In this document: positions 23,350-33,200 of the stretch, one piece after another | How positions within the stretch are numbered: the stretch's first letter is position 1 | Layout of the letters: each line of letters starts with the position of its first letter | Source of the DNA: Clavulina sp. PMI_390 | Taxonomy: Eukaryota > Basidiomycota > Agaricomycetes > Cantharellales > Hydnaceae | Assembly (NCBI GenBank): GCA_015039315.1 | Contig: WIDE01000032.1 | Span: forward strand, 137,907 to 201,906 | Direction of reading: 5' to 3' | DNA length: 64,000 bases | Notes under the pieces: generated by a model | The model's input: the letters and a program-made list of their open reading frames with translations, nothing else | Told to the model about the DNA's origin: nothing | Database searches by the model: none | Translations under genes and position numbers: made by a program

Positions 23350-25670
23350 TCATTCCAGCACGCGACCGTCAATCCCATCCTCGTCATCATCATTATCTGC
23401 TCCTGCTGCCGCAGAGGCTTCATCATATTCCGATATTCGGCTTTCAGAACTGCCGACCACCGGCTGATTTTGTCCTCCTGACGCTGATTCGGGTCCAGCC
23501 ACTTCCGATGAGCGATCATCATCCTCATCATCGCCAGGGTTGCTGCCTGTCACATCCGCCTCCGGGTCCGCATCATCTTCTTCCTCATCACTACTCGCAA
23601 ATGGGTCCACATGGAACCTCATCTCCATTCCCAGCTCCATATCATCATCGTCATCACCACCCTCTTTGTCCACCAAAAATGGAACGTTCTTGAGCGTCGC
23701 CCACCGACCTCCTCCACCATGCCTGCTGTCCCTCGACAGGGCCATCAGGGTTTGCTCGACATGGAAATGTCCCCCTTGAACACGAAGTCGTTCGCGGATC
23801 CACGTCTCATCGTCCTTGGAGCATACAAGGTGCCCTGAGCGTGCCTCAACGAACAGGGAATGGAGCTCAGCCTGGAAGGGGAATGCTACCGGAGCTTTCG
23901 ACGACCCCAGCATACTGGGAAGAAGACGGCGCTTGGATGGGGTAGGTGGGATTGATGAGGAAGATGAGCGCGCTGGAGTTCGAGGGGCCCGAGTTCGTGC
24001 CTCTACGAGCTTGCGAACGGCTCGGTGGGTGTCTCCCTCGCACTGTGTCAGCTTCAAAGTTTGTAGAGACGGACACAGGACATCAAAGGGGTCACAGAGT
24101 GCCTGGAAAAGTGGATATTAGACTTGAAGGGAAGATGACCCCAGCTATAGTAATATACTACTCACGTCAAGGATGGTAGAACTGAAGTGAGAGTAGTTTT
24201 GCACCTCAAGTGTATGCAGCTCTCCCCCTATAACCTTCAAGAAGTTTCGGATGCCAACATCTGTTCTCTCTTCCCGATAACCGGCGTTCACTTCGAGGAC
24301 TGAACCATACGAGAGCGAGAACGAGTCGAGCCCTGGGCCAAAGTTGCCTTCGCGGTACATCTTGCTCATGATGAGGAGAAGATCCTCAGTCGAGGGTGTG
24401 TAAGCTGCCTCAGGTATTTCCTCAACATCGAGAAACCCAATCCATTCCTCATAGCTTTCTTCTGTTCGCATAATATGCATGGCGATGAGATTGGGAAGGG
24501 CAACCTGAGACAGCAAGCATGCAATCGTGGAGCGGGGGAGATCGAAACGAATTCGCTTAAGGAGGGGGATCTTGATACTAACGGGGACAGGGGGTTTGGG
24601 CTGGGGAGGGGCTAGAGTGGTTGAGAGCAATGGAGCAATGGTATCATCATCACGGGGAGGTGGGGTCCATAAAGTATCCATAAAATCGACCGTAATCAGT
24701 GAAAGCTCCTCCAATGTTGAACTGCAGTCTTGAAGCGCATTGATAAAGTTGCTTAGCGTGGCCCAACCATTCACGAGATGGATGGCAGTAAGGCTTTTGA
24801 GGAAGGCATGATCAATGGACTCTGCAAACGTCCGAAGAGATAAACGTTGCAAAAAGGGCGTCTTCCCGTTGAAAAGGGGAGGCATCCTCGCCCTCTCCTG
24901 ACGCAAAAGGGTAGGTGTAGTGCTCTGTGGAGTGGAGGCTCCGCTCGAACGTACTCGGCGAGGAGGTGGATTCACGGCAGAGACTGTTTCACCTAATGCT
25001 GAGGCCGATATGGAGAGGCTCTGTAATCGCTCGGCTGGTTGGCGAAACTGCAACAATGCCGCATATACCTCAGCCCGAGTTCTGGCTCCGAATGCCAGGG
25101 TTCGCCACCGAGGGATAGAATGCTGTAGCACCGTCAGAACCCTCGTAAGAGTTTGCATTACATGGGCATGAGAGGCTGCGGATAAGGTGGACGAGAACGC
25201 TGGGAAGCGAGACACCACATCGACAGAACGCTCAGAAGAGGAACAAGATAATGTCACATCCAATGAGAGGTGGCCGGAGCGCTTCAGGAGAACTGATAGT
25301 GTTCGATATGATCTCGACGGTGTCGAGTCATACACAATGTCCAACCGAGTCCATAGTCTTGGTGTGGTGTCACGAATATGCTTCCAACTCTGAAGTGATC
25401 CACAGTCAGGTGTCGGACCGGGAGTGACGGTTCAAAGGACAATTATCTCACCTTATTGACCAGCCCTATGGTAATTCGAATCTGCGGATCATAGCCAAGT
25501 GACCCATCCGTGCAAGACGTTGTCGGTGAGGAGTCACTTTCCGCGACATCACCGTCCCATTTCTCCAGGTCTTTTGGATAAAGAAAAGTTTCAGGAAGAT
25601 ACGGATCAGACCAAACTGCGAACTCAAATACAAGAGATGCAAGTTCAGGAGGAAGGTGCCCAATAGTCAT
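23350..25670 (-). CDS. F-box-like/LRR protein with acidic C-terminal tail
   Basis: Three exons: 25452-25670, 24166-25389, 23350-24102, coding for 731 aa. The N-terminus MTIGHLPPELASLVFEFAVW fits a degenerate F-box helix, and WKHIRDTTPRLWTRLDIVYD just after the first intron is the usual continuation of agaricomycete F-box proteins. The middle is a run of irregular leucine-rich segments (for example FLKSLTAIHLVNGWATLSNF and IKIPLLKRIRFDLPRSTI). The last 120 residues are very acidic, with DDDDDMELGME and SSDEEEDDADPEADV. F-box proteins are substrate receptors of SCF ubiquitin ligases, with the F-box binding Skp1 and the repeats binding the target. The target is unknown. The acidic tail sets it apart from the F-box families further right. 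Confidence 0.75.
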
Positions 25671-25895
25671 GGACTGTTTCGCAAATCCAGTCAGCAGTCG
25701 GAGCCGTCGGAAGGTGTGGGAGTTGTGACTGGGGATCTGTCACGCCCGAGAGTGTCACTTTCGGGCTTCTTGTTCACCCAGGACACCTCGCCACTGATAG
25801 GGGCCATGCTGGATACCAAAACGCTCTGCAATGAAGGAGTGAGGCCACTTTGTACTGATGTCACTGAAAGAGTCGCACCGTGCACGAGCTTACAT

Positions 25896-26622
25896 CTAAT
25901 ATGTCCACGCATCCTCCAGGTTCCGCGCCCTTTGCTCGCCCAACATAGCAGACTCTTCGCTATACCGATACTGCTGTTCCATGTCATATTTCATGACTAT
26001 CCATCCTAATATAATGATTTCGATATTGAGGTTTGACGCCTCATGTGCCAGTTTGAGTGTTGGACTTGTTGATTTCTTGAACAAATAGTCGTTGGTCTCA
26101 TATCTGCCCACCATCCGGCCATTTGGGTCAAAAAGCTAAATTTTGGCAAGAGACCAGATGTGAGAACATAGAGATCACACTAGGCCAAAATGAATAGTAC
26201 CTTGAACTTCTTGGTCAACGTATATTCCCCCATCGGTGTGGGTATAGTTCTTGTCCTATGCACATGCCGTATTGGCACTAAAGTTAAATGGTATATTGTA
26301 AATGTGTGGCCACTCACCATGTATCGCTCAGTGTGATTTTTGGGAACATAGTCCATATACTCTTCCTTGTCCCATTATAGGTGATATGGGCGACTCTCGA
26401 TTCCCAAGCCTGGAGCTCAATGGTGGCAATAAAAGTCCTGGATGCATAGCTGTTTTCAGTAGCAGATGATTTTGAAAGGTAACTTGGTCCTGTTGGTGAT
26501 GTAGATGGTTTCTCAATCCAGTAGATCTCGTTTGTCTGTTGGTTCGTGATTATTGTATTATGAAAGTTGTCGGATGAGAAGAAGTATGTGATGGGCTCAG
26601 GTTTTGACTTGAAGAATGGCAT
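25896..26622 (-). CDS. DUF6593-like protein, array copy 1
   Basis: Three exons, 26318-26622, 26201-26255 and 25896-26135, giving 199 aa. The pattern is MPFFKSKPEPITYFFSSDNF, TNQQTNEIYWIEKP, FIATIELQAWESRVAHITYNG, then TRTIPTPMGEYTLTKKFK (the 55-nt exon 2) and LFDPNGRMVGRYETNDYLF with the C-terminal strand LNIEIIILGWIVMKY. This is the two-part layout of a small agaricomycete family, which I place in DUF6593 from memory; function is unknown. The fold looks all-beta (lipocalin- or tubby-like), which is an inference. There is no signal peptide. The gene is the left-most member of a same-strand array with copies at 28927, 30782 and 32525 and a decayed copy at 31934. Confidence 0.8.
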
Positions 26623-27290
26623 GATAGGTCCGATAAGGATGAGTGATAGCGAGTAGTCAGCTTTGTGAGCCTTGTGAGCCTTGTGTGCACTGCCCCCTAC
26701 GGGGTGGTGTTGTCAGATACCGACAGCATTTAGTGAAGGGCTTCAATACATGGATTCCGTTGTTCGTGAGAAATAACAGACCAATGAGGCACAGCTTGTG
26801 TTCGAGGTCAGCACCTCGTCAAGCGGAACAGAAAAGATTCATGAGAACATCGTGCGAAATCACTGGTCGGTACTGGTCACAAACTCTGGTCTCTTACGAT
26901 TGCGCAGATCTAAGGTATCGACCACTATCGCTGCGGTCCTTGTCCACTATCTATCTCGATCGTTTCCAAACCATGCATGTTGATACAATCAATGTCTCGA
27001 TATTAGACCGCAAAGTTGTAGGAGCTAATTGGATGTAGGCTCTAGTACACTGACAACTATATCCACAAGGACCTAGTATAATTCTCCAAGGTCTATATAA
27101 TGCAGTCCGTCCAGAGGGCTGTGCGCATGTGACGAGGAGTGACGATTATGCATCATTTTGGACATTAGTAAAGCTGGGGGCAAAGCAGTGGAGAAACCAT
27201 TCGTCCATGAATGTAGTGCGAAAGGTACCAAAACTCAATTAAGCAGATCCAAGAAGAAGAGAAAGAACGATGTCAGAGAACACTAGGAAA
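26623..27290. other. Intergenic region within the DUF6593-like array
   Basis: Upstream region of array copy 1 and 3' region of the BTB-SH3 gene. Short frames here have no supporting features. Confidence 0.5.
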
Positions 27291-28298
27291 TCAGAAAAGC
27301 TCCACAAAGTTACTAGGGAAGACTGTGCGACCTGCTATTCTTCTGGTGTCATCAAAAAGCACTCCGTACCACCAACCATCCTCCGGAGTTGAGGTCACCG
27401 CAATGAGATCACCAGCTTGGAAATCAAATTCCTCTGCAATAGTGGCGGTGTAATCATACTTTGCGCGAACTGGGGATCCAAAAATCAGACAATCGTATCA
27501 ATCTTGAGTGTATCTGAAGAGCATCTGCAACGCACCATAAAATAAGATCGGGGTGCCATCTTCAAGATTTTTTGCCTCCGGTACTGATTGGGAGGAATTC
27601 GATGGGGGAGGGGGTGTGTAGGGCGGTGGTACAGGCGCCTGCAACGTTGGAGGCTGAACAGACCCAGGTTGGCTGGGCTCTGGGGGGCCCTGTATTTGTG
27701 AATTCGAGGGGCCTGGATCAACTGCTCCCGCAGGCTGTGCTTTCGCTTTCAATCCCTCCCGCTGAATGGCTTGCAACTTCAGGATCTCAATGCCAGTGAC
27801 TTCGCCGAGTTCGGGAAAGTCCTCAGCAGTCCCAGATATGTCTATCGCGTCATTGATGATTCGTTCGCATGCCTTGCTACGAGCTTCTTGAAGACCATAG
27901 CGAACGGCCAGAGCCCAGCTCCGAAGAGGCTCCAAGCTCTCCAAATACTCCAGGAGGAATCGGTCCAGTGCTCTGGAAGTGAATTTGAATTTCTCGGCAG
28001 CAAGCAGGAGCTCCTTTCGACTTTCTGGATCCGAGGGATATTTGGCTTCTGGAAGGGATGAAGAATCATACAGGAGGAGGAGGAACGTGTTCATCACATA
28101 ACTTCCCTCCGTCAATTGGATCGGTTCTGGTGCTGTGGCAGATGAAGCCTTTGGATATAAAGCGCTCATGTTGCTAAAATACTGGGACTTGTGTCGCAGC
28201 ATGAACGAGTGGATACGAAATTCAATGCCGTCGCTTGAACGAAGGATCGCATCGCCATCAGGGAATGTAACATATGAAGAATCGCTCATGGTAGACAT
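27291..28298 (-). CDS. BTB/POZ-SH3 fusion protein
   Basis: Two exons, 27536-28298 and 27291-27469, giving 313 aa. Residues about 5-130 are a BTB/POZ domain of the fungal type: SYVTFPDGDAILRSSDGIEF, RIHSFMLRHKSQYFSNM, GSYVMNTFLLLLYD, then LAAEKFKFTSRALDRFLLEY. A helical stretch and a Pro-rich linker (PPEPSQPGSVQPPTLQAP, PVPPPYTPPPPSN) follow. Exon 2 supplies a complete SH3 domain: VRAKYDYTATIAEEFDFQAG, STPEDGWWYGVL, TVFPSNFVELF and stop. The ALYDY-like start, the WW pair and the PSNFV end are all present. BTB domains dimerise or bind Cul3; SH3 domains bind PxxP ligands, possibly including its own linker. The combination is unusual. ATG 28298 (MSTMSDSS) is used; 28289 is a second in-frame ATG. 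The gene sits inside the DUF6593-like array. Confidence 0.87.
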
Positions 28299-28926
28299 TT
28301 TCAAGTTTGGTCGCGACAAACGTTCTCCGAAAAATGTTCAATTGACTTGGATGTCTATTTCCCATCAGGATGCGGCCAATACATCAGTGAGGAAGAAAGA
28401 AAACCAAGAAGAGCTTGTGCCTACCGTAGGCAGTGGCGTCCTCGGTATGTAAAACTTGGATGCAGGAGAGGGATCTACCAACTGATCTGTGACGTAGCAA
28501 AATGTAAATCATAGAATAATTTGCGAACTTGATGAGACGTACACTTCGTCTGGTGATGTGATGGGTGGTGGTTGGGATTGTGCAGGGACATAATCATGGC
28601 AGTGCATCGATTTGTCATAATGTTAACTGGAAAATCAATTGAACTGCTCAATTAATGTAAGGAGGTGATACTATGCACACTCGCCCTTGACGGGCTGGTG
28701 TGAATGACGGCGATAGAGTAAACCCATGATGCAAAAACCAAAGGGATATGATGTGGAGTAACAACAATCGGAGATGTTGGGTCAATCACATGGTCGCGTT
28801 ATTGTTGGGCCAACGGAATCGGACACAGCCCTGCCGCTGGCGGCGACGCTCTAGGAAGCTGAGCGATATTACGAGACATCCAGTATCCCTACAATGACCG
28901 GACCGATAAACCCCCGCCTAACTTGT
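28299..28926. other. Intergenic region upstream of BTB-SH3
   Basis: Promoter of the BTB-SH3 gene and 3' region of array copy 2. No gene, RNA or repeat was identified. Confidence 0.5.
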
Positions 28927-29657
28927 CTACCACCACGAGGGCGGCCAGTCATCATCCTCGTCACTTTGTTCTCTGCTAACTTCTTCGTAGATTCGCTGAC
29001 GTTCTCCTTGATCGTGTTTCATGACCATCCATCCTAGTATGATCATCTCCACATTGATATTGGATGCAGTAGGTGCCAATTTGAGCGTCGGTCCCGGCGA
29101 TTTCCTAAATAAATAGTCGTTGATTTCGTATCGTCCTACTGGCTGGCCGCTAGGATCCAAGAGCTGTCGAGTAGTGAATATATAGACATTAGAAATGAAG
29201 GGAGGAAGAAATCGATTTAGCTAAGTTACACCGCACCTTAAACTTCCTCGTCCATTTGTGGTCCCCAAGGGGAGTGCGTACTACTCTTGACCTATAAAGA
29301 TTTCCGGTTGACCTTGAGAGAATAGACTAAAGATCACGAAGGCAACACTTACCACCCGTCTCCTGATGAAGTCCACGGGAATAAATTCGCAACGTGGTTC
29401 TTTACTCCATGATAGGTGATGTGCGCTACCCCAGAACCCCACGTCTGGAGCTCGCTTGTGGCAATGAGTTTCCTTGATGCAGGACCGCCCCCAACTGTAG
29501 AAGGCTTCCACAGATAGCTCGGAGCAGTTTGTGATGTGTCATTTTTTTCAATCCAGTAGGTTTCATTTGTTTGTGGATTTCTGATAGTCGTCTCGCGGAA
29601 ATTATCTGACGAGAAGAAATAGGTGACGCAATCAGGTTTTGGTTTGAATAATGGCAT
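28927..29657 (-). CDS. DUF6593-like protein, array copy 2
   Basis: Three exons, 29353-29657, 29237-29291 and 28927-29163, giving 198 aa. Exon 1 (305 nt) and exon 2 (55 nt) have exactly the same lengths and phases as in copy 1. Conserved blocks are MPLFKPKPDCVTYFFSSDNF, TIRNPQTNETYWIEK, GSGVAHITYHGVKNHV, SRVVRTPLGDHKWTRKFK, LLDPSGQPVGRYEINDYLF and NVEMIILGWMVMKHD. It is a close paralogue of copy 1, with an acidic Asp-rich C-terminus. Function is unknown. Confidence 0.82.
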
Positions 29658-30781
29658 GAGGGCCGGAAAAGGGGGGCAAACATGGCAAGATTCAACTTCT
29701 CGAGTCTTATAGTGAAGCGGGGCCCCGCGTGCACTGCCTGACGTGCGAGAATGCAGGCAGCCACGGGTACAGGACTCCGGTTATTGTAGATCGGGCGCGA
29801 TGACGATTAACCATGAATTGAAAATGGAGGATCGATGGCAAGGGTAGGGACTCGGATGCTACTATTGGACCCCTCCAGTTGTACGCGCAGCGGAGGTCGA
29901 AGCTATTAAGAGCTGGGAGAAATACTTAATCAAATAGGCATCAACTGCTTGCGTCTCGATGCGACTTACACGTCAACAGGTGCCCTGGGACCTCCGTAGA
30001 ATTTCAGGAACGAGCGCATGACCGGTTCACTCTAGGCGGCTGGAAGCACGTCAGGAAGAAATAGTCTGCGGTCGTATTATAGCTTCGGTGTCTAGGCACC
30101 GCTTTGTATGATGTAAACAAGGGTTAAGACCAGGAGCCGATGACAGGAGCACAGCAGCATCGCTTGGGCGCGCCAGGTCTCTGCGCATCATAAAGCTTAG
30201 AAGAAAAAAATAAGGCCTTGGTAACAACAAGCCTTTTGAATTTCAGAGGTCAGTAAGCTGTCCCAGATTCTCAGGGAGACAACTCATCATTGTGGGGATA
30301 TTCTTGTCGAAGCCGATGGACGCACTCCACACTAAAATAAACCAAGTGGAACGACATGAGTACACTTAAGAATGCCCATGCCCTTTGGCAGGGTAGCCTC
30401 GACTCATCTCGCGAAACTGCTGACAGGAAACCTTTCTGGCCTCCGCAAAAATTGGCCTTACTCCGCAGACAAGATCGAATTCCAGAATTATCTCTGATAA
30501 TCTGTTAATCCGCGGGCAAGTTTGATGCAAATTCGGAGAGAAATGACAAAAAAAAAACCACAAAACACAAAACGTTGCGCTGGTCACTACGGCCACGACA
30601 AAAACAAGCGACATAGCGAATGGGGCAACGGGGCGTGCCTGTGGCACGTTGGCTCGGAGTCTAGGAATGAATTTCCCTGGAAGTTATTTGGGCTGCATAT
30701 GAGAGTTATGTACTAGCAAAACAAGCGAGTATTGTTGGTGCTTTTATCAACACAGTAGTTTGATGTGGATGCATGGCTTTG
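29658..30781. other. 1.1-kb intergenic region in the array
   Basis: Nothing coding could be supported. I looked for decayed copies of the neighbouring family and found none here. An A run lies at 30548-30556. Confidence 0.5.
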
Positions 30782-31477
30782 TCACTCTTCTTCGTCACTG
30801 ATCGATTCCCCGATTTGATCATGATCATGTTTATGCTGCTGCATAACTATGCATCCTAATATGATTAAATCAATGTTAAGATTTGAGGCTTCGGGTTTGA
30901 GTGTGAGCGTTGGTCCTGGTGATTTCCTGAACAAATATTTATTGGTCTTGTATCGCCCGACCACCTGGCCAATAGGGTCCAGAAGCTATTGGATGATAGC
31001 AATTAGATAGCAGAAGGAAATGGTGAGGGTTATCGAAGCGTGCGTACCTCTAATTTCATGGACCATGCGTAGTTCCCGGCAGGTGTGTCTATGAGGCTTG
31101 TCCTGTGCGTTTACGGGATCGGCACCAAGAAGATCGAAGGTTTTGAATCGTGGTACTCACGCTAGGACCCCACGGGGAGGCTGCGATAGCGCCCATGGAA
31201 ATAGCGCCCGAATGTTCATCTTTACTCCGTTGTAAGTAATGTCCTTGTCGTTATAACCGTAGTACTCGATTTTGGCCACGAGGGTCCTTGACATGGGGTC
31301 ATCTCGAGTAGAAGCGGGCTTCCAAAGATAAATCGGCAATAACCACCCCCCACTGGGTCTCTCAACCCAGTAAATAACATTGGTCTGCGGATTAGTGATG
31401 GTTACAGTGCGTGCATCGTTGGATGAGAAGGAGTATGTGATCGGCTCAGGTTTTGGTCCAAAGAGTGGCATGGGCAT
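30782..31477 (-). CDS. DUF6593-like protein, array copy 3
   Basis: Three exons, 31161-31477, 31048-31102 and 30782-30985, giving 191 aa. Two ATGs are possible: 31477 gives MPMPLF, while 31471 gives MPLF, the start seen in the paralogues, so the latter is likelier. Conserved blocks are PKPEPITYSFSSNDARTVTI, NPQTNVIYWVERP, DKDITYNGVKMNIRALFPW, TSLIDTPAGNYAWSMKLE, LLDPIGQVVGRYKTNKYLF and LNIDLIILGCIVMQQ. Exon 2 is again 55 nt. It is more diverged than copies 1 and 2 in the middle of exon 1 and has a shorter, acidic end (ISDEEE). Confidence 0.8.
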
Positions 31478-31933
31478 TAGAAAGGAGAAGGTGGCTAGTG
31501 GAGTTTGAGTTCTCGATCCTTGAAAGCGAGGTCATGCCTCAGGCGCACCGCCTCCGGAAGGCCCAAATGCAGCTTGCTGTGTGAGAAGGTACGGGCGCGA
31601 GGGTCCGCGCTGTTGATGGTGTAATTTTGGAACGATGACAGCTTGGTGGTGAATTGGAAATGATGAGTCCCTGTGCGCAGCTTTGGTCAATGCTAGTGCC
31701 TTTGGGCTTTGGGTACTGACGGCGCCAATGCTATTCTATGCGGCAAACTCATCGGTGAGTCTACGAGCGACGCTGCATTCAGGAAACATAGGAGCAGCCT
31801 GCACGATTGGTTAGATAATGATACCACATAAATGCCAGTTTCAAGTGTTGGTGACATACAGGGAGCTACCAATCCTCCTGTGCCCGGTTTTTTTTATTCT
31901 TTCTGAGCTCTTCTTAGATCCAATGCCATTAGA
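31478..31933. other. Intergenic region between copy 3 and the decayed copy
   Basis: Upstream region of array copy 3. No feature was recognised. Confidence 0.45.
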
Positions 31934-32334
31934 TCATTTTTGCACAGCCATCCATGCCAGGATGATCAACTCGATGTTAAGATTTGAGATGGTGGGTGAC
32001 AATTTGAGTCTGGGGGTTTCTCGGACAAGCCATTATTGGTCTCGTATGGCCCAACAAGCTGACCATCAGGTTTGAACAGCTAAACATAGTAAAGAGACTG
32101 ATATCAAAACCTGAATGCGCACAAATCAGACTGAGTTTGCCGCGAACTTCTCAGTCCATGCTCTCCGGACGCTGTGGGAATGATACTTTTCCTGTGCATG
32201 TCATATAACGATGTCAAAAATTGGTCTAGCGTTGGGTGCTGATGATGAGCGAGCATAACACAGTTAGAGCCACTGCTGCCATTTATAACCTTCTCTGTCA
32301 GCGACGCTGCCAGATACCAGGAAGCTACTAGCAT
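31934..32334 (-). pseudogene. Decayed DUF6593-like copy
   Basis: The minus strand here keeps pieces of all three exons of the array family but cannot code. Near 32334-32270 a trace of the exon 1 end remains (LVASWYLA..., aligning with LVAKIEYY... of copy 3). At 32191 a proper acceptor precedes KSIIPTASGEH, which matches the RTIPTPMGEY region, then a frameshift precedes WTEKF. At 32079 an acceptor precedes LFKPDGQLVGPYETNNG, matching LFDPNGRMVGRYETNDY, after which a second frameshift leads into LKLSPTISNLNIELIILAWM. The 5' two thirds of exon 1, including the start, are missing. It lies between copies 3 and 4 in the same orientation. Confidence 0.75.
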
Positions 32335-32524
32335 CGCTCGAAGCGGGGGGGCATATGCTTAGGAAACTTGTGGCCTTCAACGATATAAGAGTATTCATGA
32401 AATCATACTCAAAAAAGCAGCCCCCGTAGCCATGTTGAGTGGGTTATTGGATATCAGGGATACCGCAAATACGATCTGACCCAGACCTGAGCACCCGCAA
32501 TGTTCACCGTTCTTGCTACCGCCA

Positions 32525-33200
32525 CTACATGGGGTGAGTTTTCATTCGTTTGAGGATGTGTTCCCATTCTTCTTCGTCATATTTCATGGCCATCCATGCC
32601 AATATTACCATATCAACGTTGACATTTGATGCCCTAGTTGCTAGTTTGAGGGTCCCAGTTGGCGAACCCTTGAACAAATGGTGGTGAGTCTTGTATTGTC
32701 CAACCTGTTGGCCGTTGGGATCCAACAACTAATAGATGATAATTTTCTAGTTATCGGGGGCGACGGAGCAAAAGTTCGCCGAGCGGTGACTTGCCTTGAA
32801 TTCCTTGTTCCATTCATAATTCCCAAGCGGGGTAGGTATGATTCTCGTCCTACGATTATTAGGGTCAGGAATGAGGGATGAGGGCAAGACAATAAAGTAA
32901 CGCCCACCGCCGATCTTCCCAATATTTTGAGGGAAACATGCTCAGCATGCCCTTCCGCTCGCCATTATAAGTGACATGCTGAAGTCCAGGCCATGCAGTG
33001 TGCAGCCCAATAGTGGCGACGAGGATCATTGGCAAAGAGCCATTTTTGGCGGACGGGGATTTCCAGAGAAGAAGGGATTCAGGATATTTCTCAATCCAAT
33101 AGGTCTCATTTGTTTGAGCATTGGTGATGGTCGTCTGACGAAAATTATCAGACGAGAATAAGTACGTAATTGGCCTGGGTTCTTGTCTGAAGAGGGGCAT
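32525..33200 (-). CDS. DUF6593-like protein, array copy 4
   Basis: Three exons, 32908-33200, 32795-32849 and 32525-32728, giving 183 aa. The ATG at 33200 yields MPLFRQEPRPITYLFSSDNF; the frame upstream lacks an ATG. Other blocks are TNAQTNETYWIEKYP, HVTYNGERKGMLSMFP, TRIIPTPLGNYEWNKEFK (55-nt exon 2), LLDPNGQQVGQYKTHHHLF and VNVDMVILAWMAMKYDEEEW. The second intron begins with GCAAGT rather than GT, a GC-AG intron: no GT donor nearby keeps the frame. Product of unknown function, as for the other array members. Confidence 0.8.
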
